Source: Candidatus Gastranaerophilales bacterium
GTDB taxonomy: Bacteria > Cyanobacteriota > Vampirovibrionia > Gastranaerophilales > Gastranaerophilaceae
DNA: 41,984 bases
NCBI GenBank assembly: GCA_944323265.1
Contig: CALURX010000017.1
Span: forward strand, 1 to 41,984
Direction of reading: 5' to 3'
Of this stretch, positions 24,070 through 33,036 are shown in pieces (the stretch's first letter is position 1; each line of letters begins with the position of its first letter). Below the pieces are notes generated by a model, which saw only the letters and a list, made by a program, of their open reading frames with translations, had not been told where the DNA came from and ran no database searches. A program made the position numbers and the translations under genes.

Positions 24070-24214
24070 GGTGGGCAAAGCAGCTTAAACCAGGGCATAA
24101 ATGCATTTCACTATGTATGGCGTGCCCACCAAAAATTAAAAAAAACAAACCGGTGGGCACGCCATACACAAAAAATTTAAAATTCCCTATATAAAGAGGC
24201 TTTGCCCACCCTAC
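24066..24214. repeat. Nested palindromic repeat family B
   Basis: The outer arms GTAGGGTGGGCAAAGC (24066-24081) and GCTTTGCCCACCCTAC (24199-24214) pair perfectly. The inner arms GTATGGCGTGCCCACC (24115-24130) and GGTGGGCACGCCATAC (24152-24167) also pair perfectly. It shares the GTAGGG/CCCTAC ends with family A. It is REP/MITE-like and supplies the stop codon of the preceding gene. Confidence 0.9.
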
Positions 24215-24239
24215 TTGATTAAACAAGAAAGGATAAGTT

Positions 24240-25862
24240 ATGCAACATAATGTAGAAAAATTTAGAGAAAAGGCTAATAACCTAATGTTGGACAAAAAAT
24301 ATGATGAACTTATAAGCCTTTGTAATGAAAAACTCGCAGAACTTAAAGGCGAAACCCAAGAAGAGCGGGAAATACTTGCAATAGCCTGCCAGCTAAAAGG
24401 AAACGTATTTTACATTAACGAAGATTTTGAATCAACAGAAGAATATTATATCAAATCTATAAAATACAAACCCAATTATGCCAAATTGTACTACAATCTT
24501 GGAATTTTAAAAATGGAATTGGAAAAATACGAGGAAGCTATAGAGCTTTTTACGAAATCCATTGAATTACAACCGGATTATGAAAACGCATATTATAGCA
24601 GAGGACAGGCAAAAGGATATCTGGGGCTGGAATCAGATGCCATGGAGGATTACAAAAAGGCGGAAGAATTAAAACAAAATAGCAAAGAATCCGTAAAAAT
24701 CGTAACAAATCCTGACGGAAGCAGTATGGAATATTATTCAAATCCGGCCTGGGTAATGTGGCAGAGTCATATTCTATTTAAAACAAAAGACGGAACTCTT
24801 ATCAAAAAAGAAATGTTTTATGATACGGATTTTAAGTCCTGGGGAGTTACAACAGAGTATTTTTGGCAGGAAGACGGAAGCTGTATAGAACAGGATAAAG
24901 TCGATAACCGAAGGCTTTTGACCCATGGTGATGTCGATTTTTATTATGTGAAAAGAGTCAAGGATACTCAAGGAAGAGTCGTTTTAATGGAATATTCACT
25001 TGATAAAGATTTCGGCAATATATGCAGCAAAAATCTATGCTTTTATGGAGATGACGGAAGCCGTACAGAATATGAGTATTGGATGGAAATACAAACACCC
25101 GAGCAAATAGAACAAGCCGGATTATTTCCTGCCAGGAAATCAATGTATAATTCCTCAGAAAAGCTTGTTGGTACAATAGACTATTATGATTTTGATTGCA
25201 AGCGGCCCGCTCTTATCAGAACTCTTGAATATTTAGATGACGGTACATTTATTGATAAAGGAGTTTATCCTGAAAAACACCCCTTTGGCAAAAATGAACA
25301 TTCTTATATACATACAGAATCTTCGGGGCAGGTGTCTATCCAAAATTTTTCAGATACTAACTTTACTGATTTAATAGAGAGTACAAATTACGAAAATACG
25401 GAGTATGGGTATATAAAATCTACCTTCTTCACTCATCAGCAAAGGGAAAATGCATTAGAGCTTACGTACAAATCAGTAAGAGAAACCAAGGAAACCCCGA
25501 CTGCTCTAGAAGAATACTATAAGCTGGAATATTATTCCGATGAAAATTTTAATAATATATGCTGTGTTTATGAATATAAAATAAATCGGGAAAGCAATGC
25601 AGATTTTTCTTGTGAAAGAAGAGCTGTATATACAGAATTGGAAGAAAACAGAGACTTTTTATCGCTTATTGCACAGGAAGATGGCCTCTGGAAATCGAAT
25701 ATTTACTATTATTACGATAATAACTTCGAAAAACTTGCTAAAAAACAAGTACAAACCCCTATCAACTCTAATGATAACAACAATATAATTAACGTAGAGG
25801 CCAGCTGGTATGACGAACAAGGGAATTTAATAAAAAGTGAAAACCAGGATTTCTATATTTGA
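24240..25862 (+). CDS. TPR protein with C-terminal beta-repeat domain
   Basis: A 540-residue protein. Residues 1-60 are the shared helical cap (VEKFREKANNLMLDKKYDELI, EEREILAIA). Residues 62-145 hold two to three TPRs (YNLGILKMELEKYEEAIELF, YYSRGQAKGYLG). Residues about 155-540 are a long beta-rich region with repeated units of the type Y-Y-D-x-x-F-x-x-x-x-x-x-E-Y and DGS turns, somewhat like MORN or RHS-type repeats, but no named family is certain. It lacks a signal peptide. The 22-bp leader with its ribosome site is identical to that of the 23560 gene. It is the last gene before the right-hand tRNA repeat. Confidence 0.78.
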   Translation: MQHNVEKFREKANNLMLDKKYDELISLCNEKLAELKGETQEEREILAIACQLKGNVFYINEDFESTEEYYIKSIKYKPNYAKLYYNLGILKMELEKYEEAIELFTKSIELQPDYENAYYSRGQAKGYLGLESDAMEDYKKAEELKQNSKESVKIVTNPDGSSMEYYSNPAWVMWQSHILFKTKDGTLIKKEMFYDTDFKSWGVTTEYFWQEDGSCIEQDKVDNRRLLTHGDVDFYYVKRVKDTQGRVVLMEYSLDKDFGNICSKNLCFYGDDGSRTEYEYWMEIQTPEQIEQAGLFPARKSMYNSSEKLVGTIDYYDFDCKRPALIRTLEYLDDGTFIDKGVYPEKHPFGKNEHSYIHTESSGQVSIQNFSDTNFTDLIESTNYENTEYGYIKSTFFTHQQRENALELTYKSVRETKETPTALEEYYKLEYYSDENFNNICCVYEYKINRESNADFSCERRAVYTELEENRDFLSLIAQEDGLWKSNIYYYYDNNFEKLAKKQVQTPINSNDNNNIINVEASWYDEQGNLIKSENQDFYI

Positions 25863-26087
25863 GTTTTAGATGGCAGGAATATAAAGAAAATGTATTAAGC
25901 CTAAGAATTAGCTGTTTTATATTTAAATTTTAAATTTCAGCTTGTCTAAAAAAATCAAACCATCTGTAACAATAAATCAAACCATGTGTTCTTTTACAGC
26001 GAGTGAGCGGAGGCTGGAGGGTTTTGTTGAAGTGATGCAATCACGAAGACAAAACACGGAATTGCCGTTCAACGCGAACGAGCAAGA

Positions 26088-26117
26088 GAATCCCATCCCC
26101 TCTGAAAAAAGCGAGCA
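26088..26117 (+). repeat. Putative attR: tRNA-Ser 3' end (direct repeat copy 2)
   Basis: It matches 61-90 at 29 of 30 bases. Upstream sequence is unrelated to a tRNA, so this is only the tail: part of the T-arm, the acceptor strand, discriminator G and the first terminator arm. Such a tail 26 kb from an intact tRNA is the classic mark left by an integrated element. Confidence 0.6.
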
Positions 26118-26141
26118 CGGCTTACGCCTGCTCGCTTTTTT
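26105..26141 (+). terminator. Strong terminator after the tRNA-Ser tail
   Basis: A 13-bp perfect stem, AAAAAAGCGAGCA (26105-26117) with TGCTCGCTTTTTT (26129-26141), ends in six T. If attR is right, this is the original terminator of the tRNA-Ser gene before integration. Confidence 0.85.
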
Positions 26142-26338
26142 AGGGTTGAGGATGAGAACCCCCTGCAAGGCGGAGCCTTACTGGGACGAGTGCAAGTTAA
26201 CAGAGGCTGGAGGGGTTTGTCTTTGTTACAGTAGCTTGAATTCACAAATATACCTATAAAGTATGGAAGTGGATTCAATATAGGTATTTGCTATTTTTAA
26301 AAAATGAGTAAATAATAATAAAAAAGAAAGGGTTTTGT

Positions 26339-26572
26339 ATGGATTTGAAAAATAATCAAGAAATATTGCAAAATCTAAAAGATGCGGACTGCTCTAATGA
26401 GTTTATAGAAGAGTTTTTTAAAATGAAAGAATCCGGTTCAAGTAAGCAGCTCATTCAACTTTTATATAAACATAAAGCCTGTCTTCTTGACGGCCTGCAT
26501 GAGTCTCAAAAAAAAGTAGATTGTCTTGATTATTTGATTTTCAAATTAAATCAGGTTCTACCCCCGAAATAG
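26339..26572 (+). CDS. Small conserved-type hypothetical protein
   Basis: A 77-residue soluble protein of helical character (KNNQEILQNLKDADCSNEFI, then KQLIQLLYKHKACLLDGLHESQKKVDCLDYLI). Proteins of this look are common in Firmicutes next to redox or regulator genes; I know no defined function. It has two Cys that could be redox-sensitive (C19, C49) plus C62. A GAAAGGG site precedes the ATG. It heads a five-gene run on the same strand up to 30116. Confidence 0.72.
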   Translation: MDLKNNQEILQNLKDADCSNEFIEEFFKMKESGSSKQLIQLLYKHKACLLDGLHESQKKVDCLDYLIFKLNQVLPPK

Positions 26573-26614
26573 TAATTGAGTTTAGCAGCAAAATACACAA
26601 TAGAGGGTAAAAGT

Positions 26615-27475
26615 ATGATAAAATTTATTTCCAACCAAACATTTGATGAAGAACGTTCTTTGTACAATATAAAAGATACGGAAGTTTTGAACTGCAGATT
26701 TGAAGGGCCGGCAGATGGAGAATCTGTCTTAAAAGAGTGCAGAAATTTTTCTGTAAACAAATGTTCCTTTTCGCTCCGTTATCCGATGTGGCACGCAAAA
26801 AAATTCCTGCTCAAAAATTCTTCAATGGATGAAAAAACAAGAGCACCGCTTTGGTATTGCAAGGATGGTGAAATAACAGATTGCGATATTCAGGGGATTA
26901 AGTGTCTTAGAGAGTGCAAAAATATTACGGTTGATAAATGCAAAATTGTTTCTCCGGAATTTGGCTGGAGATGCAAAGGGGTAAAAATCACAAACTCAAC
27001 AATTGATGCAATGTATTTTTTATTTGAGTCAAAAGATGTTGAGATTGAAAACCTTAATATGACAGGAAAATATTCTTTCCAGTATATGAAAAATCTTCAT
27101 ATCAAAGACTCAAACCTTGATACAAAAGACGCTTTTTGGCACAGTAAAAATATTCTTGTTGAAAATTCTGTTGTAAAAGGCGAGTATCTCGGCTGGTTTA
27201 GTGAAAATTTAACATTTATCAACTGCAGAATTATCGGGACACAGCCATTATGCTATTGCAAAAATTTAAAATTAATAAATTGTACGATGGAAAATACGGA
27301 TTTATCCTTTGAATATTCGGATGTCGAGGCGGATATCAAAGGGTGTATTGATTCTGTCAAAAATCCCAAATCCGGCACTATTGTCGCTGATTCTGTCGGA
27401 GAAATAATCTCTGAAGATGCAATTATGAAATGTCGCGGCAAAGTCCTGATAAGAGAACAAAAACTTTCAGCATAA
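26615..27475 (+). CDS. DUF3737 family beta-helix protein
   Basis: A 286-residue cytoplasmic protein from the ATG at 26615 (GAGGG upstream; a TTG at 26576 is in frame but weaker). It consists of short repeats of the type N-I-x-x-x-x-C-x-I/F, for example LNCRFEG, VDKCKIVS, ITNSTID, IKDSNLD and INCTMENT, with W-H-A/S-K and CK segments. This makes a right-handed parallel beta helix, and the sequence matches DUF3737 proteins known from Firmicutes and Bacteroidetes. The molecular role is not known. Ten bases separate it from the acetyltransferase gene. Confidence 0.85.
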   Translation: MIKFISNQTFDEERSLYNIKDTEVLNCRFEGPADGESVLKECRNFSVNKCSFSLRYPMWHAKKFLLKNSSMDEKTRAPLWYCKDGEITDCDIQGIKCLRECKNITVDKCKIVSPEFGWRCKGVKITNSTIDAMYFLFESKDVEIENLNMTGKYSFQYMKNLHIKDSNLDTKDAFWHSKNILVENSVVKGEYLGWFSENLTFINCRIIGTQPLCYCKNLKLINCTMENTDLSFEYSDVEADIKGCIDSVKNPKSGTIVADSVGEIISEDAIMKCRGKVLIREQKLSA

Positions 27476-27485
27476 GGAAACAAAA

Positions 27486-28074
27486 ATGAATAACAATCAG
27501 ATTAATATGGACGAATTTTATGAGCACATGAAAGAAGGCAGAGTTGTAGAACCTGATTCAACAATGGGCTTTGCATTTCATAAATTCAGCCAGGATGCTT
27601 TGAAGATTACAACAGAGCTTAATAATAAATACCATACGCCGGAAGAAATTGTAGAAATATTTTCTGAACTTACAGGCAAAGAAGTCGACAAATCTTTCAG
27701 GCTGTTTCCGCCGTTTTATACCGATTGCGGGAAAAATATAACAATCGGGAAAAATGTTTTTATTAATTCCTGCTGCAAATTTCAGGATCAGGGCGGCATA
27801 ACAATAGGCGACGGATGTTTAATAGGACACAACGTTATAATAACAACCCTAAATCACGTTGAAGAACCTTCTCAAAGGCAGTCAATTTTTCCTAAATCCG
27901 TAACAATAGGAAGAAATGTATGGATTGGCGCAAATGTTACAATAATTCCGGGGGTTACAATAGGTGATAATGCAATAATCGGTGCAGGAAGTGTCGTTGT
28001 AAAAGATATCCCTGCAAATACGGTAGCTGTCGGGAATCCTTGCAAAGTAAAGAAAAATATTAAGGAGACAATCA

Positions 28075-28082
<8 letters not shown>
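27486..28082 (+). CDS. Sugar O-acetyltransferase, LacA/Maa type
   Basis: A 198-residue left-handed beta-helix (hexapeptide) acetyltransferase that moves the acetyl group of acetyl-CoA to a hydroxyl of a sugar such as maltose or galactosides. The N-terminal helical part is residues 1-65. Hexapeptide units follow (NITIGKN, GITIGDG, SVTIGRNVWIGANVTIIPGVTIGDNAIIGAGSVV). The catalytic His is H124 in TLNHVEEP. The C-terminus AVGNPCKVKK is typical. Its stop overlaps the next gene by eight bases. The real acceptor cannot be read from the sequence. Confidence 0.9.
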
Positions 28083-30116
<2,034 letters not shown>

Positions 30117-30136
30117 ATAAGAAAAATCCCTAAGCA

Positions 30137-30157
30137 AGGTCAGGCATTGCCTGACCT
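30137..30157. terminator. 21-bp palindrome after the aldo/keto reductase gene
   Basis: AGGTCAGGCA pairs with TGCCTGACCT around a single T. The stem is strong but no T-run follows on the + strand, so it may be a REP-type palindrome or a mRNA end protector. Confidence 0.5.
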
Positions 30158-30194
30158 ATGGGCTTTATTTACCCTAAGATACAACGTAGTTTTA

Positions 30195-30223
30195 TGTACA
30201 ATTTTGATGAATTTAGCTATAAT
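30195..30223 (+). promoter_or_regulatory. Promoter for the 30304 gene
   Basis: A perfect -10 box TATAAT (30218-30223) lies 17 bp after TGTACA (30195-30200), a weak -35 box. The leader would be about 75 bases. Confidence 0.5.
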
Positions 30224-30303
30224 AGATAAAAAGAGAGAAAAGAGAATCGGTTGGTTTTGGCATAGCCGCTCGGCAATCTATAATATTATATAGGATAAAA
30301 ATT

Positions 30304-31437
30304 ATGGCAGAAAATTTTCAAAGAAACCTATTGATACCGCAAAAAGAAGGGCAGAAATTTAATTGGGGCGCTTTCTTACTTGGTTGGGTATGGGGGATTT
30401 TTAACAAAAGCTATATTACTCTTATCCAGCTTCCTTTAAGTTTAATTCCGGTTTTGGGCGAAATTATTAATTTAGCCTGTTCTATCTGGTTTGGTTTTAA
30501 GGGTAATGGCTGGGCACTTCAAAATAAAGATTTTGAAAGTTTAGAAGATTTTAGAAAATACCAGAAGAAATTTGTTCTTGCCGGTATTATAATGCTTTTA
30601 ATAAGGATTTTTGCATATATAACGATTTTTATTATTATTGGGGCGTATAAAGCTTCTTCCATTAAATTTATAGATGGCGAAATTATAATGGTTTCAACTA
30701 TTCAATTAGTAATTGTATCATATATTATTTTACTTATCTTGCTAACCAACAAAACAAGTATAAAGCTAATTTTAACACCAATAATCTTGGTATTATTTGC
30801 TTTAACAAATTTTATTTCGCTCTGTGATTCATATTTATTTAAAATACAAGCAGCAGGAAAATCCAAAGAAGCATTGGCTTTATCTAAAAAGTTATTAAAA
30901 GTACCTGCAATTGCACAGAATTCGGCTAAAAATAAAAATATTTACGATACAATTATAAATATTTATATAAATCAAAAAGATATCAAAAATGTAATTATTT
31001 ATTCAGAGCAAAAAGAAATGGCAATGCATTTTTTAACGCCAAGAAGTAATAATGATGGAGATAATTATTTATCTGATTTGTACATAATAACCAAAAATTA
31101 TGACAAAGTAAAAGAACGCGGGATGATGTATAGGATTTACTTTATAAATGAGGACTGGGATGGAGTAATTAGAGAGGCTACAAAAAGAATAAGCAGTTCA
31201 ACTATAGGTAGGAGAATAGATAATAAAGACTATAATTCTGATTATCAGACATATTTAGCAAGAGCATACGCCTACAAGAAACTCGGAAAGATAAAAGAAG
31301 CAGAAGAAGATATGTATGTTGTGAAACAGATGCTCCCTGAAAAAAATTGGAATAAGGCCGAAAAGCTCTATAACAGCAATACAAATTACTATAAAGAATC
31401 TTATGATAATTTAAAAAAGTTTTATAATTTAAATTAA
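30304..31437 (+). CDS. DUF2628-like membrane protein with C-terminal helical repeats
   Basis: A 377-residue protein. Residues 18-90 share the block KFNWGAF, WGIFNKSYITL, IWFGFKGNGWALQNK and QKK with the island protein at 6892, a DUF2628-type signature. Hydrophobic segments lie at about 22-40, 44-62, 92-118, 128-150 and 156-176. The region after 180 is soluble and TPR-like (LARAYAYKKLGKIKEAEEDMYVV near 318-340). The N-terminal module has thus been joined to different soluble domains in the two genes. This copy is outside the putative island. Function unknown. Confidence 0.78.
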   Translation: MAENFQRNLLIPQKEGQKFNWGAFLLGWVWGIFNKSYITLIQLPLSLIPVLGEIINLACSIWFGFKGNGWALQNKDFESLEDFRKYQKKFVLAGIIMLLIRIFAYITIFIIIGAYKASSIKFIDGEIIMVSTIQLVIVSYIILLILLTNKTSIKLILTPIILVLFALTNFISLCDSYLFKIQAAGKSKEALALSKKLLKVPAIAQNSAKNKNIYDTIINIYINQKDIKNVIIYSEQKEMAMHFLTPRSNNDGDNYLSDLYIITKNYDKVKERGMMYRIYFINEDWDGVIREATKRISSSTIGRRIDNKDYNSDYQTYLARAYAYKKLGKIKEAEEDMYVVKQMLPEKNWNKAEKLYNSNTNYYKESYDNLKKFYNLN

Positions 31438-31443
31438 TAGTAG

Positions 31444-31471
31444 GTAGGGGTAAATTTTAATTTACCCCTAC
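31444..31471. repeat. 28-bp palindrome with GTAGGGG/CCCCTAC ends
   Basis: GTAGGGGTAAATT and AATTTACCCCTAC pair around TT directly after the 30304 gene. It could act as a weak bidirectional terminator. The terminal GTAGGG resembles families A and B although this copy lies outside the island. Confidence 0.65.
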
Positions 31472-31540
31472 TAATCAAAGATTCCCTAAACCTACAAACT
31501 AAGCCACAACAATGTAGGTTGCCGCGTTGTTAAAATAAAA

Positions 31541-32182
31541 TTATAACTTTTTCCCTAACTCATAAGCTTGTTTCGGGTATTGAGTTTGATTGACACTGCC
31601 TTCTGTCCAGACGCCGGATGCTATAACTTTTCCTGCATCAGACCAGCCGAGATAGTTCAATAATGTTTCGTAGTGGCTGATTATCGGCTGGGCCTCTTTT
31701 GCCGAAGTGTCCGCATAGGTCATAATTAGCACAGCTTTTTTAGGAACATGGATTTGCCCATTAATAGCATAAAATCTGTCAATTACAGCTTTAATCTGTG
31801 CTGATATTCCGAAATAATACATTGGAGTTGCAAACACAACCGCATCCGCATCAACAATATTATCTCTGATAAATTCAAAATCGTCTTTAAATACACACTC
31901 GCCGTTCATTCCGCATTTGTTGCAGGCTATACAAGGGTGAACATTTTTAAAAGCAGAATCAAATCTTACAACACTATGTCCGGCTTCTTGGGCTCCTTTT
32001 ATAAAATTATCTGCCAAAGTGTTTGAATTTCCGTTTTTACGCGGACTTCCGGTAATAACAAGTATTTTCATCTTTTTCTCTCCTTTTGAAATTTTATCAC
32101 TTGCAATTCCTGCGGCAGCTCCGACAAGAGCTGCGCCAGCTGCAGTAATAAGTGTGTTTTTGATAAATTTACGCCTATTCAT
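31541..32182 (-). CDS. Iron-sulfur flavoprotein (FMN reductase family) with Tat-like leader
   Basis: A 213-residue protein. Residues 1-30 (MNRRKFIKNTLITAAGAAL) look like a Tat signal with an RR motif and alanine-rich core. The flavodoxin-like NADPH-dependent FMN reductase fold begins at M38: the FMN phosphate loop is TGSPRKNGNSNTL, and the cysteine cluster C-x2-C-x2-C-x5-C (CIACNKCGMNGEC) is typical of archaeal and clostridial iron-sulfur flavoproteins. PMYYFGISAQIKAVIDRF is the usual flavin-site segment. An AAAGGAG site stands nine bases before the internal ATG at 32071, so a leaderless cytoplasmic form is also likely. A MerR-type promoter precedes the gene. Confidence 0.9.
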   Translation of the reverse strand: MNRRKFIKNTLITAAGAALVGAAAGIASDKISKGEKKMKILVITGSPRKNGNSNTLADNFIKGAQEAGHSVVRFDSAFKNVHPCIACNKCGMNGECVFKDDFEFIRDNIVDADAVVFATPMYYFGISAQIKAVIDRFYAINGQIHVPKKAVLIMTYADTSAKEAQPIISHYETLLNYLGWSDAGKVIASGVWTEGSVNQTQYPKQAYELGKKL

Positions 32183-32203
32183 TTGCCTAAAACCTTTATT
32201 ATA

Positions 32204-32234
32204 ATGTTAGCACTTTAGAGTTACTCTAAGTCAA
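32204..32234 (-). promoter_or_regulatory. MerR-type promoter for the flavoprotein gene
   Basis: On the minus strand, -35 box TTGACT (32234-32229) and -10 box TAACAT (32209-32204) are 19 bp apart. The spacer contains the dyad TTAGAGT-n-ACTCTAA (32215-32229 region). A spacer of 19 bp filled with a dyad is the hallmark of promoters activated by MerR-family regulators. The leader is only some 15 bases. No MerR gene is in the window. Confidence 0.65.
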
Positions 32235-32256
32235 GTTTTTAATAATTTTTGTCTTA

Positions 32257-32302
32257 AATTATCAAAGCGAGCTCGACTATTGTTGAGCTCGCTTTGATAA
32301 TT
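32257..32302. terminator. 18-bp bidirectional stem-loop
   Basis: AATTATCAAAGCGAGCTC (32257-32274) pairs perfectly with 32285-32302 over a 10-base loop. It stands just after the stop of the minus-strand 32315 gene and before the flavoprotein promoter, so it likely ends that transcript, though its T content is limited. Confidence 0.6.
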
Positions 32303-32314
32303 ATTTAACTCTCA

Positions 32315-32869
32315 TTAAAAAGTTATTTTTATTTCATCACCATCTTTATTCTCAAAAATAAATGTTACATTTTGAATCTTATCTAAATACAATCCCATCG
32401 CAAGAATTCGTATACTCTCCCCCTTTTTTATTGTATAGTCTTTAGGGAAATCATATAGGTATGGAATTTGTTCTTTCGTACTTTTATACCCATGGTAATC
32501 ATCTATAAATGGAACATATGCCTGCCAGTATTTGAGGTTTCTTACATTTACTCTCGTCCAGTGGCTTTTCCTTGTTATATTTTTGTTTGCATAGTAATCA
32601 GAATCAATACCTTTTAATAACAAATCTTGATTAGTATTATTTGATACTATATATTCATAAGGAACGCCTTCCTTGTATGAATAGTTAAATTTAAATACAT
32701 TTTTTTCTATTTTTATGCCATTTTTGTCATAACAATCATTCTGAACTTTTTGTAATGTTATTTCTTTATTATAGCTTTTGTGGGGGTTAGTATTGAACCA
32801 GGTATCTATAGCAGCAAATACTGGCGCGGAAAGAACTAAAATAGCAGCAAGTATAAATATCTTTTTCAT
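32315..32869 (-). CDS. Exported hypothetical protein
   Basis: A 184-residue protein with a clear signal peptide (MKKIFILAAILVLSAPVFA, cleavage after residue 19). The mature part appears beta-rich with many Tyr and Asn residues (VFKFNYSYKEGVPYEYIVSNN; VTFIFENKDGDEIKITF) and could be a small periplasmic or surface beta sandwich. A single Cys makes disulfides unlikely. No family recognised. It is a single-gene unit with a terminator-like stem after it; it diverges from FeoAB. Confidence 0.72.
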   Translation of the reverse strand: MKKIFILAAILVLSAPVFAAIDTWFNTNPHKSYNKEITLQKVQNDCYDKNGIKIEKNVFKFNYSYKEGVPYEYIVSNNTNQDLLLKGIDSDYYANKNITRKSHWTRVNVRNLKYWQAYVPFIDDYHGYKSTKEQIPYLYDFPKDYTIKKGESIRILAMGLYLDKIQNVTFIFENKDGDEIKITF

Positions 32870-32998
32870 TTTTACCTTCTTTTATTATTATTTATATATT
32901 TTTACATACTATACCTTAAATTTAAAGGTCAATAAAACAATTCTTAATAAAACTTATGCTTCATACTGAACAATGACAACACACCCATTCCAATCATA

Positions 32999-33027
32999 TT
33001 GACAAATGGCTATTCCAGCCATACAAT
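32999..33027 (+). promoter_or_regulatory. FeoAB promoter with operator-like dyad in the spacer
   Basis: TTGACA (32999-33004), 17 bp, TACAAT (33022-33027): a near-consensus promoter. The spacer holds an inverted repeat ATGGCT (33006-33011)/AGCCAT (33017-33022) that touches the -10 box and may be bound by an iron-responsive regulator. Transcription would begin around 33034, right at the start codon. Confidence 0.7.
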
Positions 33028-33036
33028 TAACAAGGA

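Larger units (their letters stand above)
25863..26338. other. Gene-free island edge with second tRNA-Ser tail
   Basis: This 476-bp stretch contains the putative attR (26088-26117), a strong terminator (26105-26141), two similar segments GAGGCTGGAGGG(G)TTT (about 26010 and 26206) and a 9-bp inverted repeat ATACCTATA (26250-26258)/TATAGGTAT (26279-26287) upstream of the next gene, a possible operator. A 105-codon open frame across it is not considered real because it crosses the tRNA tail and terminator. Confidence 0.6.

Noticed and set aside
6157-25862. Type VI secretion, type IV pilus or complete type III secretion locus
   Set aside because: No TssB/C, VgrG, PilB/PilQ, secretin, FliP/Q/R or needle genes could be found; only the fused export-gate/ATPase protein is related to type III export.
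25942-26259. A 105-codon open frame across the right island edge
   Set aside because: It runs through the tRNA-Ser tail and the strong terminator, has no ribosome site and no protein-like composition. It is chance reading of RNA-related sequence.
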